Positions 1 to 11,690 of a stretch of DNA of 64,000 nucleotides are shown here, one piece after another. Source of the stretch: Uranotaenia lowii (Eukaryota > Arthropoda > Insecta > Diptera > Culicidae); contig NC_073691.1 in assembly GCF_029784155.1 (NCBI RefSeq), forward strand, positions 25,619,011 through 25,683,010, written 5' to 3'. Position 1 is the first letter of the stretch. Each line of letters begins with the position of its first letter. A program made the translations under genes and the position numbers. A model generated the notes under the pieces. It ran no database searches, was not told where the DNA came from, and worked only from the letters and a program-made list of their open reading frames with translations.

Positions 1-120
1 CATTTTGATTTATATTTTGATGAACCCGAGCAAGGCCGGGTAAAATCAGCTAGTTTATAATAATTCCCGGTATTAACCCGGATTCTACCCGGGTATAATT
101 CTGAAATATTTATCATGAAG
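1..120. repeat. Fragment of a CCCGG-rich dispersed repeat
   Basis: Three short CCCGG/CCGGG blocks sit in otherwise AT-rich DNA, spaced like the ends of the repeats at 24766-25215 and 45075-45500. Membership in that family is inferred from this pattern alone. The left part lies outside the window. Confidence 0.35.
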
Positions 121-659
121 CTTCTCTTAGCACTGTGAGCCAGTTTTGGCGAAATAAGCTGCTATTTTAGTGCATTATTATTGTGCAAGACGTTTGTATA
201 TATATAGCTTTGCGCAGTGGCGGTATCGTAACCAATGAGGTTCTACCGAGGTCCGATCATTGCTAGTTGAAAAGAAGTTTGCATGTTTTGAGAATGAGGA
301 GATGTTTTCCTTAATTTTTCCTGTTCTGTACAGAAAATCCTGACTGACATGTTTCGATAAAATAAAATAAAAATTTAAGGTTTTTAGCCTCATATTCTTT
401 TTAATTTTTTTTTATTGTTTTTATATTCGGTTTATATTATTTTTGTCCAGATTTTGGGTTGAGAATTTTGAAATTTTTTTTTCGATTCCAAGATTTTGAT
501 ATTCTCAGCCCGCAAAATGCGAAAGAACTGCTTCACTGCTTACTCTAGGGGGCCCCTTTAGTTGTTATGTTTCAATATTCATTCCAATTTTCTAGTTTTA
601 ATTTCTTTCCATAGATTTGTAGAAATTGAAGCAGTATGATTAAAGTAATGTTAAAACTT

Positions 660-725
660 TTTCTCCACGGGGGCCCCCCTGAGTCGGGGGGCCCGGGGCA
701 ATTGCCCCTTTTGCCCCCCCCCTTT
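660..725. other. Runs of G and C around a CAATTG core, possible transposon end
   Basis: Within AT-rich DNA this block has successive runs of G6, C6, G6 and C9 around a GGGGCAATTGCCCC palindrome. A second GGGGGCCCC block lies at about 549-557. Such GC-run ends occur on some insect transposons, but I could not define element borders or target duplications. Confidence 0.3.
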
Positions 726-2100
726 ATTCGGCCTTGATAATAAGATACTAAGTTACAATCATGGACAAAATTGTAAAGCGGGAAATTTTCTTTAAAGAAT
801 ATTCAAATTGACCTAAAACCCACTAGCAGGCTCGGTTCCAGAAGATAAACAAAATGATGTTGATTTTCCAGTACAAAATATTCATAGAACTTCAAATTTG
901 CTCATGTCAACGTTACTGAAAAAATTTGCAAAAATCATGGATGAGTTTTGAACCGAAGCGTAGCTTTTTAGACCCCAGGGTTTGAGAAATTCAAAAATGC
1001 GTCGCTCGTCGAGCTACCCCTTTCCGTGGTTGAATTTGGCCCAAATTTGGTAGGGACCTTTTACTAGGCCTAGAGACAACTTTAGCCAGCAGCGCAGGTT
1101 TGAAATGTCCTTAAAAATTTGGGGCACTTAATTTTGAACTCAGAAGACATGTAGCTCTTTTTTATAAAAAGTAAATCAAGAAGAGTGTTTAGGTTCAGTT
1201 TTTTTCTATGAATTCCTTAACAATTTACTTTTTAATTATTCATAAATACATTTATTCAGAAATGTTTGTCAGAATGTTATTTAATCTGGTTTACAACGTT
1301 TAGCCCACAGAAAAACACCTTCAAAATATAATTGAATTAAAAGGAAAAATCATGATAAAAATTGTCAAAAATTAAATATTTTTCAAATCAAGACTCCAAA
1401 AATTATTTGATTGCAAGCATAATATATTCAAACGAAAAAAATCTAAAAACCAAGTGGAACTAAAATTAATTGAATTCAAATACAACTGGATGGATTCATT
1501 GTATTGTGACCTCGTCTCAAAGTAGTTTTACTTCGGTTTACCAAACCATCTTAAACCCGAAATCCGAGAGAACAGTAGAAATCAAAAACTGATCCACTGC
1601 CTCCTGCTAGACTGTGCAGAACTATTCCTGGATTTAATCTTCATAAAAAGCTCTCAAACCCCCCTGTGGGGAAAGGAAAAATGAAACTTTCCACAAGCTT
1701 TTGTGGATATGAACACAAGAAATAAATTGTTGCCCTCATTTTCGATGATCAGTGAAAAATTTGAGATTGTCATTTCCAATTAGGTTTGATTTTCGCCTTA
1801 ATTTTTATTGACATAAATGGTAAATTTTTATTCAATAGAAGTGCCTAAAATATTTCCACGTTGCTTTGGGTGTATTAAACTGTCTTCGAACAAACTTGAA
1901 GCCGCCCTGTTTCTCTACAGAGACTGTGTGATGTGGTACGGAAATATGACCACTTTGGTATGGCAGTTGTACTATTATGGAGCAAGCAAGCAAGCTAGTA
2001 AACTCGAAGAAAAAGAATTGTGTATTTCTGTTTTCTTGAAGTTTTTTCTTCGCTCATTTTTCTGTCCCTATTTGTTTTGGACAATCACGCTGCTCATAAC

Positions 2101-2132
2101 CATCATCGTCATCATCATCATCATCATCATCC
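2101..2132 (+). repeat. (ATC)n microsatellite
   Basis: About ten consecutive ATC/CAT triplets with one ATCGTC interruption near the left end. Confidence 0.9.
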
Positions 2133-3293
2133 TTTTGCCACAAATGGGATGTTCGGCCATCGTCTTCCGTTTCTCCTCAAGACAACTTCCCCCATCTTTG
2201 AGCGATTTTCCCCCCTGCTAGAAGTTGTTGTTTATACTTATTTATTTTCCGGATTGTCCTACGCTCATTGTATTCTGATGTTCTTGCTATTGTTGTTGAT
2301 GTTTTTTTGTTTACTATTTTTGCTTTTTCTTGTGGATTGGACCACTTGATTTCGTATTTGAATTGTTCCTCTTTTGATAATAATGCAATTTTGGTCTCAT
2401 GATGGTCAACTGACCGGAATGAACACTGATTGCGGTCACTGCTGGTTGAAGTTGAGTTATTATGAGGACACCCATTCATTCAATGAAAATAAACAGGGAT
2501 TTGGGCGCCAAATTTTGTTTTAAGAAATTGAACTCGAGGCTTGTGGTAGATTTGCTAAGGTAAATTTTACTATGAAAAAGATTAAAATAGTGCGATAGGT
2601 ACAAGTTAACAGTTGAATTAAATTGGATTTCTTTTGTTGGATTTTGTTTGAGAAAGCATTTTAACATTGTTCAGAATAATATAATCAAAATTATGCTTCA
2701 TTCAACAATTCGTCATATCCTGTTTTGAGTAATTTTATTTTTTTTTATAATAATAATTAAAATATTTTTTAGAAAAAAAAATTCAAACGAACCAAAATTG
2801 TTTTAAAGTTATCAAATTTGTTAAATAGCATAGCATTTTCAGATGATGAAAAATCCTTTTCACACAAAAAAACTTTCGAATGAGTATATAAAAAATGGAG
2901 AAAAGGAATTTGACGGAAAAAATAACTAGAAGGGGAATAAGGCATTAAAAATACACAATAAAACAAATTTGCTCTAACAGCTGTGCTAGATTTGAACTAC
3001 ATGTTTGAAATCTACCTTTTTCTAAAAGCTGTCAATCTTCGTCTATAGCTCCATTTTTTTTTTCAAATTTCCCTTGCTATCTTCTTTTTTCTTCTAAAAA
3101 AGTGCTCAGCTAAGAAAACAATTGTTAAAACAAAAAAGCGAGTTTGGCTCCTTAAAACTTAATTCTATGAGCCGTTTCAAATAAAGAATTATAAAAAATT
3201 GCTCTCAAACATACAAGGACAAAACAATGTTGAAAAGTCATGACATAACTAGATAAACTTCATACTTGATTTAGGAATTTAGGATTTTTTAAA

Positions 3294-4383
3294 ACCCTAA
3301 TCCGTTCGTTAGTGTCAATATGACACAATTGGAAATTTGACGGCTTATAACTTTTTTCGGGTGCAAATATAAAAAAATCTTTGAAGACTCTCGATGAATT
3401 CTTGTAACCTTAAATTTTGCATCATTACTTTTTTATGAACGCACCCTGCAAGCTAAACAAAATTGTCAATTTGACACTCCTCGCTTAAAACCGTTATATC
3501 TTTCATATTTCTCAGCCGATTTAAACAAAATTTATAGTTGAAGAGACCTTATAGTGTAACTCAAATATGTTTTCCAGACGAAATTCTGTTTAGTAAAAAA
3601 TTATTCAAAGTCTAAGAAAAAAATCCGTAAAACATGCTTCGGATAAAAGACTTCAGATCAGCTACGAAATGCTAAAAAAATATCGCTAAGTGTCCGAGGA
3701 AGTTAAAGTAATTACATCACTAAAATTGGAATGAAATTACCTTTCTGGCGAATATAGATGAATTACGGTTATTTCGCGTAAAAATACTGAAAACACAGTG
3801 AAAACTTGAGTTTGAAACTAAGAAAATCTTAGAAATTGCAAATTGACAAAGTTTTGAAATACAGCTTTCTTTGAAAATTCGTCAAAATTTTTGTATCTCG
3901 TTTTTACCAAATCTAAAAAAGCGAAAAAGGACCAAAATACGTCAACTTTTTAATCCTCCTTTTAAAATTTATCTGGTGTTACTTTAACAATTTTGACGGT
4001 TCATTGAATATAAAGTACAGAAAACTTTTAACTACAGCTTCCTTGGACATTAAGTGAATTTTTTCTAAGCATTCCGTAGCTGATCTACAGTCTTTTTTCC
4101 GAAGTATGTTTTTTCAGATTTTCTTCTTAGACTTTGAATAACGGAAATATGAAGTGTTGACGCTGAATATTATCAGAAAAACAAATTTGTGTTACTTTAC
4201 GAGGATTTGAAAACAATCAATTTCGTGAAAATAGGGGAAACAAAAGAGATATTTTGGTTTTTTTTTTCAATATTGTAAGATAATTCTACCTTCCAAATTT
4301 TTTATTTTGATTTTTATGCATGGCAATTTTTTCTAGTGTTTCGTCAGGAGTGTCAAATTGACACTCCAGAGACTGTAAAGGGT
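3294..4383. mobile_element. Non-autonomous piggyBac-like MITE with long inverted repeats
   Basis: The ends form an imperfect terminal inverted repeat. The left end reads ACCCTAATCC and then GTGTCAATATGACAC. The right end, reverse-complemented, reads ACCCTTTACA and then GTGTCAATTTGACAC. Internal arms at 3598-3712 and 4025-4142 are also inverted copies of each other. The ACCCT terminus followed by a small GTGTCA/TGACAC palindrome resembles piggyBac-type ends, which is an inference. TTAA stands two bases left of the element, but no matching TTAA is kept on the right. No transposase frame is present. Confidence 0.6.
4347..4367. repeat. Subterminal 21-bp palindrome of the piggyBac-like MITE
   Basis: GGAGTGTCAA and TTGACACTCC flank a single central base. 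A related GTGTCAATATGACAC sits in the left terminus, so this is probably a transposase-binding site inherited from the parent element. Confidence 0.6.
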
Positions 4384-5455
4384 AAAAATTTCAGGGACAG
4401 ATGAGAGGTTAATTAAAGTTCTGGAAATTTTGAGAAAATATATTAAACAACCAATATTTCTTGTCAAGAAATTTGGAAAAAGGACTCAAGCGATTAAATG
4501 TAGATTCAAGAAACCAATAACAGAAGAGAAACAAACAATCAATAAAAAAAAATATTAAAACCGATGAGATTAGAAAAAGATGAAACACATCATCATGAAT
4601 CAGAAAAAGTAAAAATATTCAAACAAATTTTAACTTTGACAACTAAGCAAAGTTTGAGATACCATCCATTTAAGGTTTCAATCATAATTGAGAAAGAATT
4701 TTATGTTTTTATTTATAAATAGTGATTGTGGTTATTAAAATGCAAATTTATTGTTAAATTGATAATCATAAATTTAAAACATTTTTATGATATCAGGTTA
4801 GAAAATAAATTGGATGTGAGAAAAGATATTTAAATTTATTAGAAAATCCAAACAAATATTGGTAAAAAAAAGTTGGAAATCAACATAATGAGAAATTTTT
4901 TGAAAAATTTTGGGGGTATTCGATATAAGAAAATTCAATAAAATTTTTAAAAAACGAAATCGAATACTTTAAAAATCTATGTATATTTAAAATAATTTTA
5001 AGACAATTTCCAATTTTTTTTTGGCAATTTCGAGGAAAAAATTAGAAAAATCTTGATGTAGTTTTTGGAAACAATTCAATCACATTTTTTTAACTCTTCG
5101 AATCAGTGTTGAAGTAGATAGGTTTAGGAGCATTAATTTTTACCCGTGTATTCAGCGATGTTGAGCCAATTTTCAATAGTGGAGAGTGAAGATAGTTGAT
5201 TTTTTAGCTATAACTGCTTCAATACCTAAATTTTAACCAATGACTGAAGAGAAACAAACATTCAAAGAAAAAATATACAAACTGATGATGTGAGAAAAGG
5301 TGAAAAACATCATCATTAATCATAAAAAATAAAAAGTTTTAAACTAATTATAACATTAACAATTGAGTAAAACATGGTATGATATGATAATTTAATCGTT
5401 TTTTTTTTTTCAAAAACTGCAAGAGATTTCAACAAAAAAAAAAAATACAAAATTA
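4384..5455. other. AT-rich spacer without recognised features
   Basis: There is no splice-supported frame or strong repeat structure. A segment around 4500-4600 (AAACAAACAATC, then GATGAGATTAGAAAAAG, then CATCATCATGAATCA) recurs in diverged form at about 5240-5330, suggesting an old local duplication. Confidence 0.4.
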
Positions 5456-5680
5456 CCGCTAACCGTGGCTTAGAGGATAGCGTTCAAATCTCCCAAGCCA
5501 GAGGTCATAAGATCGAATCCCGATCACGGCATACATAGAACACTTTCTGTAGGTCGGTGGTTTTAATATTTGTAAGATGCTAGCCATCTTATCCTTGAAA
5601 GATGTACGCCTTAGAATTAAGAAAATTAGATATCTTCAAAGAAACATGAAGTTTCACTGAGATTCTATATGTGTGTGTTC
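5456..5680 (+). mobile_element. tRNA-derived SINE, copy 1
   Basis: The head has a Pol III A box (GTGGCTTAGAGG) and B box (GATCGAATCCC) at tRNA spacing. The body holds GTGGTTTTAATATTTGTAAG, GATGCTAGCCAT and TTGAAAGATGTACGCC, and the tail has a TGTGTGTG run. Copies at 44450-44678 (inverted) and 53469-53656 share all of these blocks. Divergence between copies shows it is not recent. It is not a functional tRNA gene. Confidence 0.8.
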
Positions 5681-7508
5681 GTTTTAAACAATGTATGGAA
5701 ATCAGATGTCTACTCTTAATTTATTACCAATTTTTGTTGAAATATTCGATTACATCAGCAATTGGCTGCATTTTTCTGCTTCCTTGCCCTAAACACATTT
5801 GAATTATTTTTCATAGCATTCGAGTCAGAATTAAAATTTAATGTAATCTATTTATTTCCAATTTATTCCCCGAATTAATGAAATCTATTATTTTTGAAAA
5901 AGTTATTATTGGTGAAATTCTTGCAATAATTCTTAATAAAAAGATCTTTTTTTTTTCTAAAATCTTGTTCATATGGGCGCCAATGCTTGTTGCAAGACCC
6001 TAAAAACATGGGCGGTCTTACCACCCCCCACCCCCTCCTTCCCTAAGCAGGGAAAAACCGTTAAAAACATGAAAACGCTCGACCTTCTATAAATATTTAG
6101 AAGTTCTCCTTGTCGGTAGACTCTTGAATTTTTTTTCAAAATTTTTCCTCATTTTTTCCGCTGAAGAATTATTGGATGCTTATTTTTTATTATATTCTAT
6201 TTCAGTTTCATGAAAACCTTTATCGTTCAAAAACATTTTTAATTTTTTTTAAATTGTAAAACAACATGGGCTATGTTATGTAACTTTATTTTAGTACTTT
6301 TTCGGTTTCAAATTTTGAATACATTTGTCGATTTGTTGTCGTTTTTCCCATCCCCGCCATTAGACGGGGTTCAAATTTCTTCTTTTACCTTACATAGACT
6401 TTTTTCTTAAATGAATAACTCCAGAATGTGCAACTAACTGTGAATAGCTATTTCAAACATAGACAACAGATTTCTGACGCTATCTTAACGATAATTTTCG
6501 AAGAAAAATCATGAAGTTAATATCAAATTTAAAGTATTGTAACCAAACTTTCATTTCAGATTAAATGATGATTGCTCGATATTTGGATGTTTTTAATCGG
6601 ACAAGTTTGTTAGTCGGGCGTTTTAAAGGATTGATAGAGGATGCTCTATAATCGAACGTTTTCTCCGGAAATCTGCAATTGCTCAGCTCTGTAATCGGAC
6701 AACTGTGCCTGTAATGCGACTACCAAACAAAAAGTGTTCCAATTCGTAAATATTGATATTTTAGCACAATTTTAGTTATTGGACGTATTCAATTATCGGA
6801 CGAATTTCTTGTTCCTATCAGCATCCTATTGATACGCAAGTAATGTATATAAATTTGAAAAAAATATCCTGTTTTGATATCAGTATCATAACCCAGATTT
6901 TGAACTCATTATCAGCTATAACTGAAAATTATTTACAAAGCTCAAAAATGAATTATTTCGCGAAATTCATCTTTGTATTTGTTTTAAATTAAAAAATCAT
7001 ATTAAAAATTTTAGCTCTGCATGCGGCTGGATTTCTAGAATCACACCAATCATATCGTCAATTTCGTATCCAGCTCATTCGTCCAACGAAAATTAACAGT
7101 TATAATCCAATTTAGGATTTGACAAAAAAAAGTTGATTATTTGAATTGCAGCTGATTAGACTCTACATTAAAGAACAATATTAGCTACACAAGATGACAG
7201 CATTTTATGCATGTGATTAAATTACTAGTTTTGAAAGATTTTGGCATCATGAACTCGAATATTTCGTCAGATTTTGTCAGTCAACTCTAGTTTGGTGCTA
7301 TGTTTCGTGGAAATTTCAAAAATTACCTATTTTTACTGAAAACAGTCAATCATGGATGATAAACTACCACATAAAATCCTATTTAAGTTTATTATCCTTT
7401 ATTTAATGAAGAATGCATCTTTTGCCTAGATTTTCTTGTTTCAAAGATGCAAAGCTCTAAGAAAAATTTTTTTTGTTATATTTTAAGAAAATTTAATTGA
7501 AAAAATAT
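5681..7508. other. AT-rich non-coding spacer
   Basis: No exon is visible. A C-rich patch lies at 6015-6055, and a weak inverted similarity around the ATCGGAC-type motifs at 6590-6840 is too degraded to call. Confidence 0.4.
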
Positions 7509-7945
7509 AACTAAGGAGTAAATTCGGAGAAAAAATAATGCAACACTATGTTTTATCAATAACTTCTGTATGCATGAATAAAATTTAATAAAATTTTTAG
7601 TGAAGCTACATAGCAGTATAATGTTTACATGTCCAAATTTTGTGACGTTCTGTCAGATGGTTTTTGAGATATCGTCCAATACAGAAGGTCATTGAATAAT
7701 TTTTTTTGGACAGGATCTCCAAAAAATCAGGAAAGCCCCTGTGAGAGATTCAAAAACAGCTGTAAATCAACTATTCCTTTAAAGATTATATGTTAATCGT
7801 TCAAAGAAGCCAAGAGGATCATGTGAACATGTGAACATTACATTTCTAGGGAGCTTCACTAACAATTTGATCAATTTACATGTATGTTATTTAAAAGTTA
7901 TTCGTAATAAAAGTGTTGCATTTTTTTCGAATACACTCCTTAGTT
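7509..7945. mobile_element. 437-bp MITE with arms of about 125 bp
   Basis: The left arm (7509-7635) and right arm (about 7815-7945) are inverted copies. Both start AACTAAGGAGT, continue with ATTCG and ATGCAACAC, and end near TTAGTGAAGCT and ATGTTYACATG. The centre of about 180 bp has no coding potential. The TATTCG, A-run and TGCAACAC pattern resembles Tc1/mariner-type ends, but no TA target duplication is clear, so the superfamily is an inference. Confidence 0.65.
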
Positions 7946-9040
7946 CTGACATCATAAAAGGGCGTTTTAAAGTTTTTAGTATTCAAGGTTTGAATTTATT
8001 TAACAGTTTTGTTGAAGACTGCAAAACATTTTGCTTTCAAAATTGTCTAAGATTTATTTTGATTTTTGGTTTGTTAAATTCTTGAATTTTCAAAGAACTG
8101 GAATAAAATTGAAGATCAAACTTTAGTAAATTTATCGTAGAAGTCAAAATGATCCTCAGTCATCAAGAAAGTTGATCATTGCTTCAAAACCTTCATTTTC
8201 AACATCATTGTAATTTTTTTACAATTTTTTGTAAAGTGCACACAATTACTAAATTAATGTTTACATATTTTCAAATGTAAGACTTTAATTTCAGAATCAA
8301 AAGCTGTTGTATAGGAATTATAAGCATATTTGGCTTCAGCACTTCCGAATCCATCAAAATCAGTTTTAAAGTTTTTTGCACATAAAAAAATGTGAACATT
8401 TTTTGACTCATGCTATCAGTAATTAATGCTTCGTTTAAAGATTATTCCATTGTTTCTTAAAAATTGTTCTAGAATATTGGGGAAAATGTGTCCTTCAATA
8501 AATAAAAAACAATTTTTCGCCTTGATTATAATTTTTTTGCTGTAGGAGCAAATCCATAGATCACAATTTTTAATCAGAATTAAATTTGAATTTCAAAACA
8601 AATTCTTTGACTTTAATTCACAATGAAAAATGAATTTCAGGATAAAAAAGCAACACGATATTTCCAAATCATTATTCAAAAAAATATAACAGAAAAATAA
8701 AAAAAATCGAAAATCGGTTTTCAATTCATAGCAGTTTTTATAAAAAAAAACTGAGCTTAAATATTTGTTATACGAAAAATGAATACATAGTTGCAAAATA
8801 AAAATCAAATTTCGTTGTGTCAACTTAGCGCTGATATGAAAAAGCTCAAGATATCAGTTTCTCAAAACATATTTAACAACATAAGAAAATCATCATTTTA
8901 TTCAGATTTTCTTGCAAGGAAAATAAAAAATTCGCAGATTGAAGTTGTATCAAAGGATATCGAAATAAATTTTTATAAAAATGGTTTAAATACGTTTTTC
9001 TTCTCTTATTAGAAAATTTTACAAACGGGCTCAACAGTTT
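7946..9040. other. AT-rich non-coding spacer
   Basis: Short overlapping open frames at 8593-9061 on both strands have A/T-driven composition and no splice support. Part of this could be a decayed body of the non-LTR element whose tail lies at 9041-9080, but no reverse transcriptase motif is visible. Confidence 0.35.
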
Positions 9041-9080
9041 AAGGTGGATATGAGTAGTCAAATAAGCTAAGCTAAACTAA
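9041..9080 (+). mobile_element. 3-prime end of a fossil non-LTR retrotransposon or SINE
   Basis: AAGGTGGATATGAGTAGTCA is followed by a short AAGCT/AACTA pentamer tail. The same design, AAGGTAGATATGTGAAGCCA followed by (AAGCT)n, is seen in reverse at 50048-50095. A related GATGTGTGTAGTCA with (TATGC)n tail ends the insertion at 56493-57170. Confidence 0.5.
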
Positions 9081-9563
9081 TTAGAAAACTTTACACAATA
9101 TTTACCTCGGATTTAGTTCAATGAGATCAAATTGAAGGAGAAGGGGCAGTGTTCTGCACCTTCCCCCCTTGCACTATTTTAAAATTATCGTTTTTACAAA
9201 TAATATTAAAGTTCTTTTTGTTGGTCGATTTTTGAAAATTTGTAAAATCGCAAACCTTACCTCCCCCCTCCGCGCCTGATTGCAAATCAGATCTAAGGAT
9301 AAACGATTTTTTAGATTGTTTCTTACAAAAAAAGCATTCATTTTTAGGTTTATCTTTCAGCATTCAAAAATTAAAGAATTTCTTGGGCCAAAGGTTTTTT
9401 CATTTTCAATGGAATTGTAAATTTAGTTTGTAGGTTTTTTTTTGTTGCTTCAAATTACATTAATTATAATCCAGTTGGAAAAAATGTATGAAGTCTGTTA
9501 AATTTAAACTTCATCCCGCCTAGTAAGTATTTAGCCTTTCATTCCAACAAGTTCAAAACTCAC

Positions 9564-9941
9564 CGTTCTGTTTGAAAATCGCCTCGCAGGCATCGTCCGC
9601 ATCCAGATGGTTTGGCAGGCTACCGCAAAATTTGTTCCGATCGCAAGGATTCAAAATTCCCGGAGCTACTGCTCCCGGAATGGCTCGGGAGCCATTGTTT
9701 GTTGCCTGCCTATCGTTTCCGGATCCGTTTCCTGTGCCTGTGCTACTTCCTGCCTCCGACAGAAAGCCATCGCAAAAGTCCCCCTGTGGCGCCAAATCGG
9801 GGGGGATTGATTTCAACGTCGTTGTTTGCTGGTTATTGTTGGTGTTGTTATTGTTGTTGTTGTTACTAATGACGTTATTGTTCAAGTAAGGATGATACTG
9901 ATACTGCTGGTAGGACTGAGTTTGATCCGACTTGAGATTAT
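9564..9941 (-). CDS. Third visible exon of an unidentified minus-strand gene
   Basis: The exon is 378 bp. It starts after a pyrimidine tract ending CGCAG (acceptor AG at 9943-9942) and ends before GTGAGT (9563-9558). It holds 2 + 125x3 + 1 bases, so it enters and leaves in phase 1. Joined to the 48988-49696 exon, the split codon G/AT gives Asp and the junction reads QSTDNLKSDQ. The peptide begins with a Gln/Tyr-rich stretch, then about 15 Asn in short runs (residues 20-36), a TTT/PP linker, a Ser/Gly/Thr spacer, and a C-terminal part with Cys at about 56, 99, 105 and 118 (GILNPCDRNKFCGSLPNHLD, then ADDACEAIF). No domain is recognised. The Asn runs suggest a disordered linker. The next exon is not visible within 1-9563. 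Confidence 0.8.
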
Positions 9942-10103
9942 CTGCGAAAAAAAGAAACGAACGACAAAACAAAGCGATTAGTGATAGACTTTTTTTATTC
10001 ATCTTAATTGGTTGACTAATTAGTTTCGTTGAAGTTGTGGATATTATAAACATTTTTTTTAACAAAGCGATCATCTTGGCTGATGAAGCGGTGATATCCA
10101 AAA

Positions 10104-10118
10104 GTGGCTCCAGAGAGT
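10104..10118 (+). repeat. Dispersed 15-bp motif GTGGCTCCAGAGAGT, copy 1
   Basis: Exact copies also occur at 23191-23205 and 24553-24567, and a two-mismatch copy at 22577-22591, all on the plus strand. Flanking sequence does not obviously align. Confidence 0.7.
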
Positions 10119-10245
10119 GTGTTGTGATCTGACCCAAAAAATATCACTCATCAACATCGTCAGTCTTGAAAATTCTGTAGAATTCTGACAATTACAAAAT
10201 TTCAAACAATTTCAAACAATTTAAAAAGTTTTGACAAATTTAAAA

Positions 10246-10797
10246 ATTTTGACAATTTTGACAATTTTAACAATTTGACAATTTTGACAATTTTGACAAT
10301 TTTGACAATTTTGACAATTTTGACAATTTTGACAATTTTGACAATTTTGACAATTTTGACAATATTGACAATTTTGACAATTTTGACAATTTTGACAATT
10401 TTGACAATTTTGACAATTTTTACAATTTTTACAATTTTGACAATTTTGACAATTTTGACAATTTTGACAATTTTGACAATTTTGACAATTTTGACAATTT
10501 TGACAATTTTGACAATTTTGACAATTTTGACAATTTTGACAATTTTGACAATTTTGACAATTTTGACAATTTTGACAATTTTGACAATTTTGACAATTTT
10601 GACAATTTTGACAATTTTGACAATTTTGACAATTTGGACAATTTGGACAATTTTGGCAATTTTGGCAATTTTGACAATTTTGACAATTTTGACAATTTTG
10701 ACAATTTTGACAATTTTGACAATTTTGACAATTTTGACAATATTGACAATTTTGACAATTTTGACAATTTTGACAATTATGGCAATTTTGACTATTT
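10246..10797 (+). repeat. 9-bp satellite (GACAATTTT)n, array A
   Basis: About 60 tandem units of GACAATTTT with few variants: TACAATTTT doublet near 10419-10437, GACAATATT at about 10362 and 10739, and GGACAATTT and GGCAATTTT near 10635-10667. It is the reverse complement of the array at 30433-31400. It sits about 300 bp upstream, in gene direction, of the exon at 9941-9564. The open frames inside it simply reflect a stop-free unit. Confidence 0.97.
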
Positions 10798-11690
10798 TTA
10801 ATAATGATTACCATAAAATGTCAAATAAAAACCATGCTTTGCCATTTCTTCGGCTTGAAAACTGACACTCTTTCGTTAAAGCAGCTGTTTAAATCGGCCT
10901 GGCTAAGTAGTGGCAAATTCCGGCACAAAGTCATTGTTAAAACATGTTTTTTCTTGTTATCCAACGAGCTGCTCCCCATTCTTTGCCATCGTTTACATTC
11001 ACTTGTTTTTCTGATACTGTCAAGAATAAAACCTCAGATTCCAGACCTCTGAATCCCGCCCAAATTCCTACCCATTTCTCGTTCCCCAATCAGCTACTGC
11101 CAAGTGTGTCCACCAGTCAGCCAGTCAGACCTTCTCAATTCCTACAAAAAAAAATAAAACAAGGCAAACCCTGCTCGAGGATGAAGGGCAAATAATTAAA
11201 AAATGTGTTCCGTTTGTTTTTTTATGCTGCGTGGGAGGACATCGTTGAAAGTTGCCTCTGACCAAGATTGTGTTCCCATTCAAGCCAAGCCGGCTACAAA
11301 ACTTAATTTAATTAAAAACATTGTTTAACGAGCATGAACATTTACAATCACAAATATCCCTTGACGGGCTGCTGCTGGTGAGAAAATGAAGGGGTGAACT
11401 GGGGTTAGGAAGTCACAGCTGCCATCGTTCTGCTTAACACGTTCGGATTAATTTTTGAAAAGGATGGAATGAATATTAAAGATTCAGGATAAGGTTAAAA
11501 ATTGCCTGCTCTATTAAATGAATGAATTCTGAAGAGATATAGCTTCAAAAAGTGGTTTGACTTAGAATTAAACAAGGAATTTCCCAATCTCAAACTAAAA
11601 TGAAAACAGGCAAACTAACACATAAGTGTTCTAAATTCAGAATAAATGAAAGGGATGAAATTTTCAAGCATTTTTCCAATTTTAATGCAT
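10798..11690. other. Unique spacer between satellites A and B
   Basis: This is moderately complex sequence, less AT-rich than the surroundings at 10830-11450, with no coding signal that I can support. Confidence 0.4.

Larger units (their letters stand above)
121..3293. other. AT-rich non-coding DNA, probably intron or 3-prime flank
   Basis: No exon with splice signals was found here. The stretch holds a GC-run block at 660-725 and a triplet microsatellite at 2101-2132, listed separately. A 100-codon minus-strand open frame at 2177-2479 has no convincing splice context and is not called. Confidence 0.5.

Noticed and set aside
2177..2479. 100-codon minus-strand frame with a fairly protein-like start
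   Set aside because: No acceptor/donor pair in matching phase was found, the plus strand is open here as well, and composition falls quickly into Lys/Thr-rich AT-driven codons.
6590..6840. Possible inverted-repeat element around ATCGGAC and GCATCCT motifs
   Set aside because: Only short, scattered matches; borders and target duplication could not be defined.
10221..10865. NCQ- and TIL-repeat frames in array A
   Set aside because: Translation of the 9-bp satellite; no splice or start context.
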